Assembly: GCA_963823215.1 (NCBI GenBank)
Contig: CAWGKT010000005.1
Span: 248,001 to 312,000 of the forward strand
DNA from: CAIWHR01 sp963823215
Lineage (GTDB): Bacteria; Pseudomonadota; Gammaproteobacteria; Burkholderiales; Casimicrobiaceae
Direction: 5' to 3'
DNA: 64,000 bases
Each line of letters opens with the position of its first letter. The stretch's first letter is position 1. Below the pieces are notes generated by a model. That model saw only the letters and a list, made by a program, of their open reading frames with translations. It ran no database searches and was not told the DNA's origin. Shown here in pieces: positions 56,573-64,000 of the stretch. The position numbers were made by a program, and so were the translations under genes.

Positions 56573-57922
56573 ATGTCCGCCCCCGCCCAACGCACCCATA
56601 CGCACGTCACGCCGCCCCCTGCGATCGTGACGATCGGGTCGCTCGACCAGGAAGGGCGCGGCATCGCGCGCATCGACGGCAAAGCCGTCTTCGTCGAAGG
56701 AGCGCTGCCCGGCGAAGTCGTCGCGATCACCACGCTGAAGCGCAAGCCGACGTACGAAATCGCGCGCGCCGATTCAATCGCCAGGCCCAACGCGGCGCGC
56801 GTGCAACCGCAGTGCCCGCATTTCGGCGTCTGCGGCGGCTGCTCGCTGCAGCATTTCGACGCCGCCGCGCAGGTCGCGGCCAAGCAGCGCGCGCTCGAGG
56901 ACGCCTTGTGGCATATCGGCCGCGTCCGGCCGGGCCAGATGCTGCCGCCAATCCATGGGCCGGCGTGGGAATACCGGCATCGCGCCCGCCTTTCGGTCCG
57001 CCACGTCGCAAAGAAGGGCGGCATGCTGATCGGCTTCCACGAGCGCAAATCGAGTTACGTCGCGGACATGACCTCCTGTGCCGTGCTGCCGCGCAGGATC
57101 TCCGACCTGCTGCCGAAATTGCGCGTCCTTATCGGCGGGCTGACGGTGCGTGACCGCTTGCCGCAGATCGAGCTCGCGGTGGGTGACGGCGCGAACGCGG
57201 CACACGTGCTGGTGCTGCGGATACTCGAGCCGCTCGCCGCCACGGATGAGGCGGCGCTCATCGCGTTCGCCGATGCGCATGGCGTGCAGTTCTACCTGCA
57301 ACCCGGCGGCCCCGGCACCGTCGCGCCATTGCATCCGTCGCCGCCGACGCTCGCGTACGTGCTGCCGGAATTCGATCTGCGCTTCCCGTACTCGCCCACC
57401 GAGTTCACGCAGGTCAACCCGGCGATCAACCGCGTGCTGGTGCGGCGGGCGCTCGCACTGCTCGACCCGCGCCCGGGCGAGCGCATCGCCGACTTCTTCT
57501 GCGGGATCGGGAACTTCACGCTGCCGATCGCGCGCCGGGGTGCCACAGTCGTAGGCATCGAGGGCAGCGCCGCGCTCATCCAGCGTGCCACCGACAACGC
57601 GGCCGCGAACGGTCTGACGGCCAGGGCCACGTTCCGCGCCTCCGACCTGTTCGCCGCGACGCCGGAAAGCCTGGAAGCACTGGGGCCGCTGGACAAGATC
57701 CTCGTCGATCCGCCGCGCGAAGGGGCAATCGCGCTGGTCAAGGCGCTGCCCGGCGACGGCGCGCCGCGGCGCATCGTTTACGTGTCCTGCAGCCCCGCCA
57801 CACTCGCGCGCGACGCGTCCGTGCTGGTCCACGATCACGGCTACACGCTCGCTGCGGCCGGAGTGATCAACATGTTCCCGCATACGGCGCATGTCGAATC
57901 GGTCGTCGTGTTCGCGCGCTGA
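56573..57922 (+). CDS. rlmD: 23S rRNA (uracil-1939-C5)-methyltransferase
   Basis: A 449-residue SAM enzyme: TRAM domain (IVTIGSLDQEGRGIARIDGK), Fe-S cluster cysteines in CPHFGVCGGCSLQH plus a later Cys, SAM motif ERIADFFCGIGNFTLPIAR, DPPREGA, and catalytic Cys in VYVSCSPATLARD. The ATG at 56573 is 27 bp after TACAAT (56540-56545); an in-frame GTG nine bases upstream is possible. Monocistronic. Confidence 0.95.
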   Translation: MSAPAQRTHTHVTPPPAIVTIGSLDQEGRGIARIDGKAVFVEGALPGEVVAITTLKRKPTYEIARADSIARPNAARVQPQCPHFGVCGGCSLQHFDAAAQVAAKQRALEDALWHIGRVRPGQMLPPIHGPAWEYRHRARLSVRHVAKKGGMLIGFHERKSSYVADMTSCAVLPRRISDLLPKLRVLIGGLTVRDRLPQIELAVGDGANAAHVLVLRILEPLAATDEAALIAFADAHGVQFYLQPGGPGTVAPLHPSPPTLAYVLPEFDLRFPYSPTEFTQVNPAINRVLVRRALALLDPRPGERIADFFCGIGNFTLPIARRGATVVGIEGSAALIQRATDNAAANGLTARATFRASDLFAATPESLEALGPLDKILVDPPREGAIALVKALPGDGAPRRIVYVSCSPATLARDASVLVHDHGYTLAAAGVINMFPHTAHVESVVVFAR

Positions 57923-57932
57923 CCCGGGCGCG

Positions 57933-57964
57933 AAAAAAATCGGGGCAGCTCACGCCGCCCCGAT
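57933..57964 (-). terminator. Rho-independent terminator of the Bax-inhibitor-like gene
   Basis: ATCGGGGC / GCCCCGAT form an 8-bp stem around a ten-base loop; on the minus strand it is followed by a run of seven T. It lies just past the stop of the minus-strand gene ending at 57993 and opposite the end of rlmD. Confidence 0.85.
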
Positions 57965-57992
57965 CATCGTCAATGGTGTCTGCAATCGTGCG

Positions 57993-58715
57993 TCAGTCGC
58001 GCTGCCCCGAAAATGCCAGCAGCAGATTGAGCAGGCTGACGAAGATGTTGAACAGGTCGAGGAACAGGTTCAACGTCGCCATCACGTAATTCGTCTCGCC
58101 GCCGCGGATGATGTTGGAGAGGTCGTGGAGCAGGTACAGCGAGAAGATCATGACGGCGACCGCCGAGATCGTCAGCGCCAAAGCCGGCACCTGCAGGAAG
58201 ATGTTTGCCAGCGACGCGACGATCAGCAGCACGAGTCCGACGAACAGGAATTTGCCGAGGAAGGCGAAATCCCGCTTGCTCACGGTGGCATACGCCGCAA
58301 GGGCGAAGAACACCGCCGCAGTAAGCCCGCCCGACAGCGCAACGAGCTGTCCGCCGTTGCGGAAGCCGGCGGCGACCGTCAGGATCGGCGTCAGCATCAG
58401 CCCCGAGATGAACGTGAAGCCGAACAGCGCCGCCACGCCCCAGGCGCTGTTGCGCAGCCGCGTGACGACGAACAACGAGCCCAGCATCGCGCCGAACATC
58501 AGCAGCGGCGTCATGATCGGGGCCGCCTTGAACAACGAGATGAAATTGAACTGCATACCGGCAAAGGCGCCAGCTACCGTCGGCAGCATCGACAGCGCCA
58601 GCAGCCAGTACGTGTTGCGCAGCACGCGGTTGCTGTCGACGGCCGTTTCGACCCTGGTCGGCGGCAGCGACGACGACGTGGCGGTGGTCAATACAGGCTC
58701 GAACTTGCGGTCCAT
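57993..58715 (-). CDS. Bax inhibitor-1 family membrane protein (YccA/YbhL-like)
   Basis: 240 residues with seven predicted helices (WLLALSMLPTVAGAFAGMQF, LLMFGAMLGSLFVVTRLR, GFTFISGLMLTPILTVAAGF, FLGKFLFVGLVLLIVASLAN, ALTISAVAVMIFSLYLLHDL, YVMATLNLFLDLFNIFVSLL). The SLYLLHDL and NLFLDLFNIF segments carry the acidic residues of the TMBIM calcium-leak pore; YccA members modulate FtsH. AGGAGA precedes the ATG. Confidence 0.92.
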   Translation of the reverse strand: MDRKFEPVLTTATSSSLPPTRVETAVDSNRVLRNTYWLLALSMLPTVAGAFAGMQFNFISLFKAAPIMTPLLMFGAMLGSLFVVTRLRNSAWGVAALFGFTFISGLMLTPILTVAAGFRNGGQLVALSGGLTAAVFFALAAYATVSKRDFAFLGKFLFVGLVLLIVASLANIFLQVPALALTISAVAVMIFSLYLLHDLSNIIRGGETNYVMATLNLFLDLFNIFVSLLNLLLAFSGQRD

Positions 58716-58881
58716 GGTTTCTCCTGGAACAAAAATTCACGGCCCGAGGGGACCGGTCAAGTCGATTAGACTAACAGATCCGCGCCGGGGTTCAACCATC
58801 CACTGCGCAACGGATTGGCGCGAATTACCCTGCTAAGATGTAGACATCTGCCGCCAATTCAAGGCCGGCGGCGACAAATCC

Positions 58882-58971
58882 GGAAGGTTGGCAGAGTGGT
58901 CTATTGCACCGGACTTGAAATCCGGCGTGTCGGCAACGGCACCGTGAGTTCGAATCTCACACCTTCCGCCA
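58882..58971 (+). tRNA. tRNA-Ser (anticodon TGA)
   Basis: A 90-nt class II tRNA with encoded CCA. The acceptor stem is GGAAGGT paired with ACCTTCC, with discriminator G. The anticodon loop CTTGAAA (58914-58920) carries TGA at 58916-58918. A long variable arm (GTGTCGGCAACGGCAC) and T-loop TTCGAAT in GTGAGTTCGAATCTCAC follow. It reads UCA and related serine codons. The T-arm and 3' end recur in part at 60400-60420. Confidence 0.97.
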
Positions 58972-59211
58972 ACTAAACAATAAGTTAGTACTTGTCTTCC
59001 AGCCAGTATCGCCACGCCGATCCTTGGCTAGGCGACACTGGCGGGACATTCCTGCGAAAGGTCGGCACCCCCCCTGCGCTCCGAGGTCAAATCCGCCCAT
59101 GCCCACCGGCCAATCGATCGCGTCCACCACCTGCCTGTCCGGCAACGGCGTGGGACGTATTCTCGGCCGCCAGAGCCGCCTGTGGTAGCCCGAAAGACAC
59201 CGTCACCTCCG

Positions 59212-60327
59212 ATGCAAGTTCGCGCCTATGCCAGCCTCGACGCGCTGCCGCCGTCCTATTCCCGACTGCTGTCGAAGGACGACTGCGGGAGTGTTTTCCA
59301 CCGTCAGGACTGGATTCGCGCGTTCGCCGAACATCTGATGGGTCCGGACCAGCGCCTGCGACTCGTGGGTCTGGAAACCAACGAAGCGCAACCGCTGGCA
59401 CTGATGGTGGGTACCTCGACGCGCTCCTTGCGTACGCACAGGCGCGCGCGCGCGTTGTGTTTCGTCCAACCGGACGCCACGCCACTCGCTCCGCTGATGG
59501 CCGAGAACGTCGCCGCGCTGGATGTCTACTCGGCCATCGCGCGGTATGCGCGCAACGAGCGGCCAGCCTATGACGTTCTGCGCCTGCAGCCGCTGGACCT
59601 CGACTCGCCGGTTTTGCTGGAACTTGTGCGCACATTGCGCGAGGCCGGTTACCTGATTCAGACATTCTTCAACTATCCCAACCGCTACCAGGACGTGGGC
59701 GGAATGTCCTCGGCGCAATACCTCCAGACACGCCCGTCGCGCCTGCGCAACACGCTTCGGCGAAAGGAGCGGCGGCTCGAGACGTCGGGGCAATGCCGCA
59801 TCGCGCTGGTGACGCGCAGCGACGAGTTGGAAGTGGTCATCGGCGATTACGACCGGGTGATGGCGGGAAGTTGGAAGGAGGGAGAACAACTGCTGCCGGT
59901 GGAGTATCTGCACGCGGTCATGCGCTCTGCGGCCGCCGCCGGTGCGCTTCGCATGGGCGTGCTGTACGTGGACGGACAGCCGGCCGCCGCGCAGTTCTGG
60001 GTAGTCTCGGATGGCATAGCCTATCTTTACCGCACCGCCTACCAGACTCGCTACCGCGAGCTGTCGGTGGGCACCGTGCTCACCTGGCATGTGCTTCGCG
60101 GTCTTCTGGACGCCGACCGGGTGTACGAACTCGATCTGGGGATAGGCAACGATCCCTACAAGAAGGATTGGGTTGGTGACGAGCGCGCTCGCTGCGGGAT
60201 CGTCGCCTTCAATCCGGGCACCTTTCATGGGCTCAAGAACGCGGTGCGCCATATCGGCGGGCATGCCGCAATGCACATCGCGAAGGGCCTGCTCAGCCGC
60301 GGACGGGCGCTGCTGTCGCGTGGATGA
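59212..60327 (+). CDS. GNAT-family protein, FemAB/CelD-like (Acetyltransf_6)
   Basis: 371 residues with two tandem GNAT-like halves. The C-terminal half (GVLYVDGQPAAAQFWVVSDG, LYRTAYQTRYRELSVGTVLT, DLGIGNDPYKKDWVGDERAR) is characteristic of the BcsL/CelD/FemAB-like group, which transfers acyl or aminoacyl groups in polysaccharide or peptidoglycan-like contexts. The substrate is unknown. The ATG at 59212 is preferred over a GTG at 59182; no clear ribosome site. It stands alone downstream of tRNA-Ser, upstream of a partial copy of that tRNA, and seems less G+C-rich than its neighbours, which hints at acquisition. Confidence 0.8.
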   Translation: MQVRAYASLDALPPSYSRLLSKDDCGSVFHRQDWIRAFAEHLMGPDQRLRLVGLETNEAQPLALMVGTSTRSLRTHRRARALCFVQPDATPLAPLMAENVAALDVYSAIARYARNERPAYDVLRLQPLDLDSPVLLELVRTLREAGYLIQTFFNYPNRYQDVGGMSSAQYLQTRPSRLRNTLRRKERRLETSGQCRIALVTRSDELEVVIGDYDRVMAGSWKEGEQLLPVEYLHAVMRSAAAAGALRMGVLYVDGQPAAAQFWVVSDGIAYLYRTAYQTRYRELSVGTVLTWHVLRGLLDADRVYELDLGIGNDPYKKDWVGDERARCGIVAFNPGTFHGLKNAVRHIGGHAAMHIAKGLLSRGRALLSRG

Positions 60328-60399
60328 TCGCTACAGGAATTGTCCCTTCGCGGCGGCGGGATGCAGCAGGAGGATTCGATTGTGATGCGAACGCGAATG

Positions 60400-60420
60400 T
60401 TCGAATCTCACACCTCCGCC
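60400..60420 (+). repeat. Partial copy of the tRNA-Ser 3' end (possible att site)
   Basis: TTCGAATCTCACACC is identical to 58949-58963 of tRNA-Ser and is followed by TCCGCC, the tRNA end minus one T and minus the final A. Direct repeats of a tRNA 3' end are the usual footprint of site-specific integration. The repeats enclose about 1.45 kb with the GNAT gene but no integrase. Confidence 0.6.
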
Positions 60421-60527
60421 GGACCCGGCTTTCGCAAGTCCCCCGTCGGTCCGAAACACAACCGGAGCAGGTTCCCCCGAAACGGAATGCAGCTTTGCCG
60501 CCCAAAGCGAGCGTGGGGCCGTTCTCG

Positions 60528-60695
60528 TCAGGCGTCGCCCCCGCGGGTGATCGTCACATCGGAATAGGGATCGAGCCGCTTCTGTTCGTGACGCGCCGCG
60601 CGGTCCTGGTCTCCGGACATCCGGAAGAGGGCGAGCACGACCACCAATCCCAGAGCCCAGCCCACGAGGCCCAACAGGATCCAACCGAGATTCAT
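60528..60695 (-). CDS. Small single-pass membrane protein
   Basis: 55 residues: one transmembrane helix (LGWILLGLVGWALGLVVVLA) followed by a charged tail (SGDQDRAARHEQKRLDPYSD). AAGG is placed eight bases before the ATG at 60695. Similar small proteins occur in betaproteobacteria without known function. Convergent with the GNAT gene. Confidence 0.65.
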   Translation of the reverse strand: MNLGWILLGLVGWALGLVVVLALFRMSGDQDRAARHEQKRLDPYSDVTITRGGDA

Positions 60696-61288
60696 GACTG
60701 CCTTAACCCCTTTTGACGGCCGCACCCGTCGAAAACAGTATAGTACCTGTTGTGCAACACACCAGGCGCGGTGACGAAATGATCCAGATTTCACCATGGT
60801 CATGGCCAGACCGACTGCCTCGCAACCACCTGGACACTCTGGCAAGACCTGACGGCCCACGCTCCATGACATTGCGATAAAACGTCACTCCGGCACGAAT
60901 TCGATCTGACGATATCGCGACCCCGTTGATTGCGTCGTTCCGGCGGATCGCGGTACGCTCTTGATCGCGTGGCATCAAGCAACGATTGTTCCCGAAAAGA
61001 CAAGTTCATTTATAACAATATGTTAGTTCTCCGACCTCATCGCACGCCACCATAAGTTGTAAAGTACACCGACGCTTGTTGCGCTGCGTCAATACGGCGC
61101 AGAAAAACGGTACGTGGTCGTGCTCCAACGCACCGGACACATCCGTTTCGCCGTCAACCCGCCGCGACCCGTGTCCGGCGCCTCCGCCGAACCCAGACCA
61201 TGGCCCATGGCCTGCTTCTTGCTGTCTTTCCCGTGCCAGATCAGTTTCGTCATCGAACCAGGGGAAATGCCATGTCAAGGAGCACCCA
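60696..61288. other. Intergenic stretch, no gene recognised
   Basis: About 590 bp, less G+C-rich than its surroundings around 61000-61060 (TTCATTTATAACAATATGTT, TAAGTTGTAAAGTAC), which looks like promoter DNA for the small membrane protein and/or the DUF4124 gene. TAACA-ATA-TGTTA at 61013-61025 is a short inverted repeat. Open frames here carry no recognisable protein signature. Confidence 0.4.
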
Positions 61289-61839
61289 TTGAAGACCGCA
61301 TCGCTGTTCTGCGCGGTGGCCGTCGCGGCCGCATTTGCCGGCCCGGCCAACGCCATCTACAAATGCACGACCGCCAAGGGCGTCGTCTATCAGGACCGGC
61401 CATGCCGCGATGGCACCGAAACCGATGTCCCGATCGTCATTCCGACCGGGGAAGTCGCTCCGCGGGTCCCGGCGACTTCGGTTGACGGCACGTCGGCGAA
61501 CGTCGCTCCTGTCGACGGCCGGACCATTGCGCCCAGGCCCGGGCGCACCATCTGCCGACGACCCGGTTTCCTCGGCCGACTTCGACGGACAGGAAAAGCG
61601 GCGATGCAGCGCTCGATCGCACCGACGATTCACGCAAGAAGGAAGCCCGGACAGGCGCGGAAAACCCGGCTGTCCCACTGACCGCCGAACAGGCGCGCAA
61701 GACCGATCCGACCGCCAAGTATTACGCCACCGATTCGTTCGGGCCCGGCGGCGAGACGCCCGCGCAGATGAACTGCGAGTCGCCCACCGGGGAAAAGCGG
61801 ATCTTCTACCTCAGCAACGGCAAGCTCACGTCGATCTGA
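61289..61839 (+). pseudogene. DUF4124-type exported protein, frameshifted
   Basis: The TTG at 61289 is preceded by AAGGAG at ideal spacing and opens a signal peptide (LFCAVAVAAAFAGPANA) and the DUF4124 motif IYKCTTAKGVVYQDRPCRDG. Similarity of composition then continues in two other frames: APSADDPVSSADFDGQ from about 61538, and after an A-run at 61592-61595, DDSRKKEARTGAEN to KYYATDSFGPGGETPAQMNC and a stop at 61839. Both breaks fit one extra base. Function unknown; such proteins are periplasmic and often near type IV pilus genes, as here. Confidence 0.65.
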
Positions 61840-61874
61840 TTACACTTGCGGCGTCGGCGTCGACGCGAACGGGA

Positions 61875-61902
61875 AAAGGGCTTGCAGCAACGCAAGCCCT
61901 TT
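61875..61902 (+). terminator. Rho-independent terminator after the DUF4124 gene
   Basis: AAAGGGCTTGC / GCAAGCCCTTT give an 11-bp perfect stem with an AGCAAC loop, followed by GCTTTG. It lies 35 bp past the DUF4124 stop; the A/T-rich stem base lets it work on both strands. Confidence 0.85.
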
Positions 61903-62336
61903 GCTTTGTGTGGCGCCAGGGGGGATTGATGGCGCCGACTCGGCGCCAGCGGGCGCGCCAGCAGCAGGTTTGCCCCCCGGCAGACCACCGTGGACTGAAA
62001 CCGCACCCACACCAGCGGAAAATGGGCCTCTTGTAGGCTACGGCCGCGCCAGTAACTCCGTCCGTCAGGGTCTCGGCAACGTCTGGCCAAGATGCGCTTG
62101 CATCGCGCATTCGCGACCCCTCATGACGCCATCACCTCGGCGACTTAAGGACCCACCGTCGCTTCGAGAGCGCGCTGCCGGATTCGGGCACGCGTGGGGC
62201 GGACCGTCGGCCAGGTCTTGCCGCCCCAGGCGCGCCTCGCGACGACCGCACAGTGCAGAACAGGTGAAGCGATCTGCCGGTTGCGGAACCGCTGCACAAG
62301 CCGCGGCGGCCACCAACGCCGCCTGCCGGACCGGCG
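61903..62336. other. Region downstream of pilY1, no gene recognised
   Basis: About 430 bp between the terminator and the pilY1 stop codon. A minor pilin such as pilE often follows pilY1, but no prepilin signal or other signature is visible in any frame. GGCGCCGACTCGGCGCC (61932-61948) is a small GC-rich inverted repeat. Confidence 0.4.
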
Positions 62337-64000
62337 CTACTCGCTCACAAGCTGCCAGGAGAAGCGGTGCCTGGCCGCACGGCGGGTGCGAGATTCACGT
62401 TGAAGCTTCTGACCGCACCATCCATCGACGGTGACCTGGACGACGGCGTTGGGTGTCGCGGAGCTGGTGCCCGGATCCGCCTGCAGCAGCGCCACCCCGG
62501 CGATGCCCGCACCGATGTTGACACTGGCGACGACACTGCCGCCCGACGACAGGAGCTCCGAATTTCCCGTGGTCAAGTCGCGCACGAACAACGTCGACGT
62601 CAGCGCCGACAGGCACGGGTCCGACGACGGTTCCGAAAAGGCGAACGCGACGATATTGAGGTCCGCGTAGACGTCGCTGTTGATCTTCTGACTCGTATTC
62701 GTCGCGTCCTGGTACCAGCCGCGGCCCGTCGGCGGTACCCGAGAAACCGGCAATGCTAGTCCGCCGTCACCGCATTGAGGTTTGCCCGCGAATACGGTAT
62801 CGCAGGGAGCCGGCTCCGGCGTCGGTCCGGGTGCCGTCCTTGATCACATACATGCGTATTGGTCACCGACGTGTCGAGTGAGATCCGGCTGATCGAGCAA
62901 TTTGCCCGTGCCGACGAACAGATAGCGATCCACGTTGTTGTTCTGGTCGATTTCGATCCGGACGCCGGAGGTGATCGGCTGCGCCTTGTTGCTCGCGTCC
63001 TTTAGCGTCGCAATGAGTTCCGCCTTCCATTTGGTCAGCGTCGGGATTGGAAAGGTCGAAACGCCAAACGTTGCCCTTGAGGTCGCCGCCGTACGCCTGC
63101 AGCACGTACGGATTCTGGCGGCTGGCGGTGAAATGCCCGAATGGTGGTCCGAGACCTGTCGGGCTGGTGTCGGTGCCCGTGTCGCCGGGGAGCGGTATCT
63201 TCTTCAGCAACTGTCCGGTCTTGAGCGGCGAGTTCGGATTCAGGACGTACAGGAAGCCCTTGCCGCCCGGATTGTTGTACCCCGAGGCGACCAGCACGAC
63301 CCAGCCGTAGGCGTACGTCTTGGCCAGCGTGGGTGTGTCATAGACGTAACCCAGATTCGCTTCGGTGTATTCCCACAACACCTTCGTGGCGGCGGTCGCT
63401 TCCGTGTCCGTCGACACTACCGGCGGCGGCGCGGCAAGCGGGTTGGTGACGTCGAGCGCGTACACGGCGCGACCGCCGGCGCCGAGCCCGCCCACCAGTA
63501 TCGTGCGCCAGTCGTTGCCCGTTGCCGGTGGCACCGACGTATTGGTGTTCGCGAAATCGATGTCGGCCACGCGTGGCGTCGCATTGACATAGAACTTGTG
63601 CGAGTACAGCGGGATTCCGCCACGTCGGTAGGCGAGAGCTCCGAGTTGGAATGCGGGGTTCGGCGTGTGCGCCGAATCGTTCGGATCGCCGCCGCTGAAC
63701 AACGCCATCGGGATGTAGGCCCAGGTCTCCTGGCCGCCGTTCGCCACGGTGTCGTCGAACGCATGCAGCATTCCGTCGTTGGCGCCCACATAGACAGCGG
63801 GCGCCCGCGTTGCCTTGCTCGACTTGAACGCGTTGTACCCCGGATTGGGAGAACCCGCCGTTCCCGTGTCGAGATACAGTTCCTTTGGCGCGCCCACGGG
63901 GACGGCGGCCGAGTAGACGATGTCACCGAGAATATGGGACCGCGTCCGGAAATTGGTCGTGCTGACACCCTCGTTCGATTTGTCGCCGCGCAGATAATTC
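62337..64000 (-). pseudogene. pilY1: PilY1 type IV pilus tip/biogenesis protein, 3' part, multiply frameshifted
   Basis: The right edge opens inside the gene (NYLRGDKSNEG, then HILGDIVYSAAVPVGAPKEL), followed by the C-terminal beta-propeller of PilY1: APAVYVGANDGMLHAFDD, ETWAYIPMALF, VADIDF, LVGGLGAGGRAVYALDVTNP, YGWVVLVASGYNNPGGKGFL, AYGGDLKGNVWRFDLSNPD. From about 63039 the frame breaks repeatedly (near 63039, 62879, 62854, 62823 and 62432). Each break up to 62823 fits one extra base; that at 62432 fits a GATG duplication. Between breaks the family sequence resumes (KAELIATLKDASNKAQPIT, VDRYLFVGTGKLLDQPD, MYVIKDGTRT, FNVNLAPAVRPG). The N-terminal region lies outside the window. Intact PilY1 primes pilus assembly and mediates adhesion. 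Confidence 0.85.

Noticed and set aside
60703..60978. 91-codon minus-strand frame upstream of the small membrane protein
   Set aside because: No ribosome site, no recognisable signature, and it covers the expected promoter region.
58975..61028. Similar AT-rich strings AAACAATAAGTTAGTA and TAACAATATGTTAGTT as island ends
   Set aside because: Only about 13 of 16 bases agree in low-complexity AT sequence; the tRNA-derived repeat at 60400 is a better boundary.
62065..62316. 83-codon minus-strand frame downstream of pilY1 as a minor pilin
   Set aside because: It lacks a prepilin cleavage motif and hydrophobic N-terminal helix.

Overview
The window is a GC-rich (roughly two-thirds G+C), densely coded chromosomal segment of a Gram-negative bacterium, most probably an environmental betaproteobacterium (Burkholderiales/Rhodocyclales-like). 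The evidence is the gene neighbourhoods (dapA-bamC-MBL hydrolase-purC, alr-hldD-comEA-cysM, tsaB-rimI-udg, divergent ybbA/tesA), outer-membrane and LPS functions (bamC, hldD, lplT), a PEP-CTERM/exosortase substrate with its TPR partner PrsT, and a PilY1 type IV pilus protein. No genus can be named from sequence alone.

Layout. 1-6569 (minus): acyl-CoA dehydrogenase followed by a PUFA-synthase-like megasynthase (KS-AT-KS) that runs off the left edge. 7039-9759: pyruvate phosphate dikinase with an FNR-like box upstream. 9768-14030: a dead IS1634-type transposase scrap, a frameshifted PEP-CTERM protein and a frameshifted PrsT. 14304-17563: hutH-hutU. 17709-21027: a ribbon-helix-helix/PIN toxin-antitoxin pair coupled to a frameshifted mutS, then a three-copy 69-bp repeat. 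21263-24000: slyD, roxA, a PLD-like protein and a small Ala/Pro-rich lipoprotein. 24023-27662: dapA-bamC-MBL-purC with a 38-bp perfect palindrome. 27736-31501: a methyltransferase and a lipid-linked sugar group (GT2, GtrA, polytopic membrane protein). 31520-36607: clpB, a DUF2970 protein, kynA-kynU. 36743-46197: TAP-like lipoprotein hydrolase with NatAB exporter, YbbAP exporter, tesA, mnmH, PhzF-like protein. 46241-54352: exonuclease, cysM, comEA, hldD, alr, lplT, TPM/LemA operon. 54464-58715: udg-rimI-tsaB, rlmD, Bax-inhibitor-like protein. 58882-60420: tRNA-Ser(UGA) and a GNAT gene bounded by a partial copy of the tRNA 3' end. 60528-64000: small membrane protein, broken DUF4124 gene and the broken 3' part of pilY1.

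How it fits together. Most genes are housekeeping: cell wall (alr, dapA), LPS (hldD), lipoprotein/OM assembly (bamC), phospholipid recycling (lplT), translation quality and modification (tsaB, rimI, rlmD, mnmH, roxA), purine and cysteine synthesis. Catabolic modules cover histidine (hutHU) and tryptophan (kynAU). Accessory functions are surface-directed: PEP-CTERM/PrsT, PilY1, GT2/GtrA, and the PUFA-like lipid synthase.

The most unusual global signal is frame disruption. mutS, prsT, the PEP-CTERM gene, the DUF4124 gene and pilY1 are all broken, almost always by what reads as one extra base, while about 33 kb (28.4-61.2 kb) reads cleanly. This is either patchy insertion-type sequence error or real decay of surface genes in a mismatch-repair-defective lineage; the sequence alone cannot decide.
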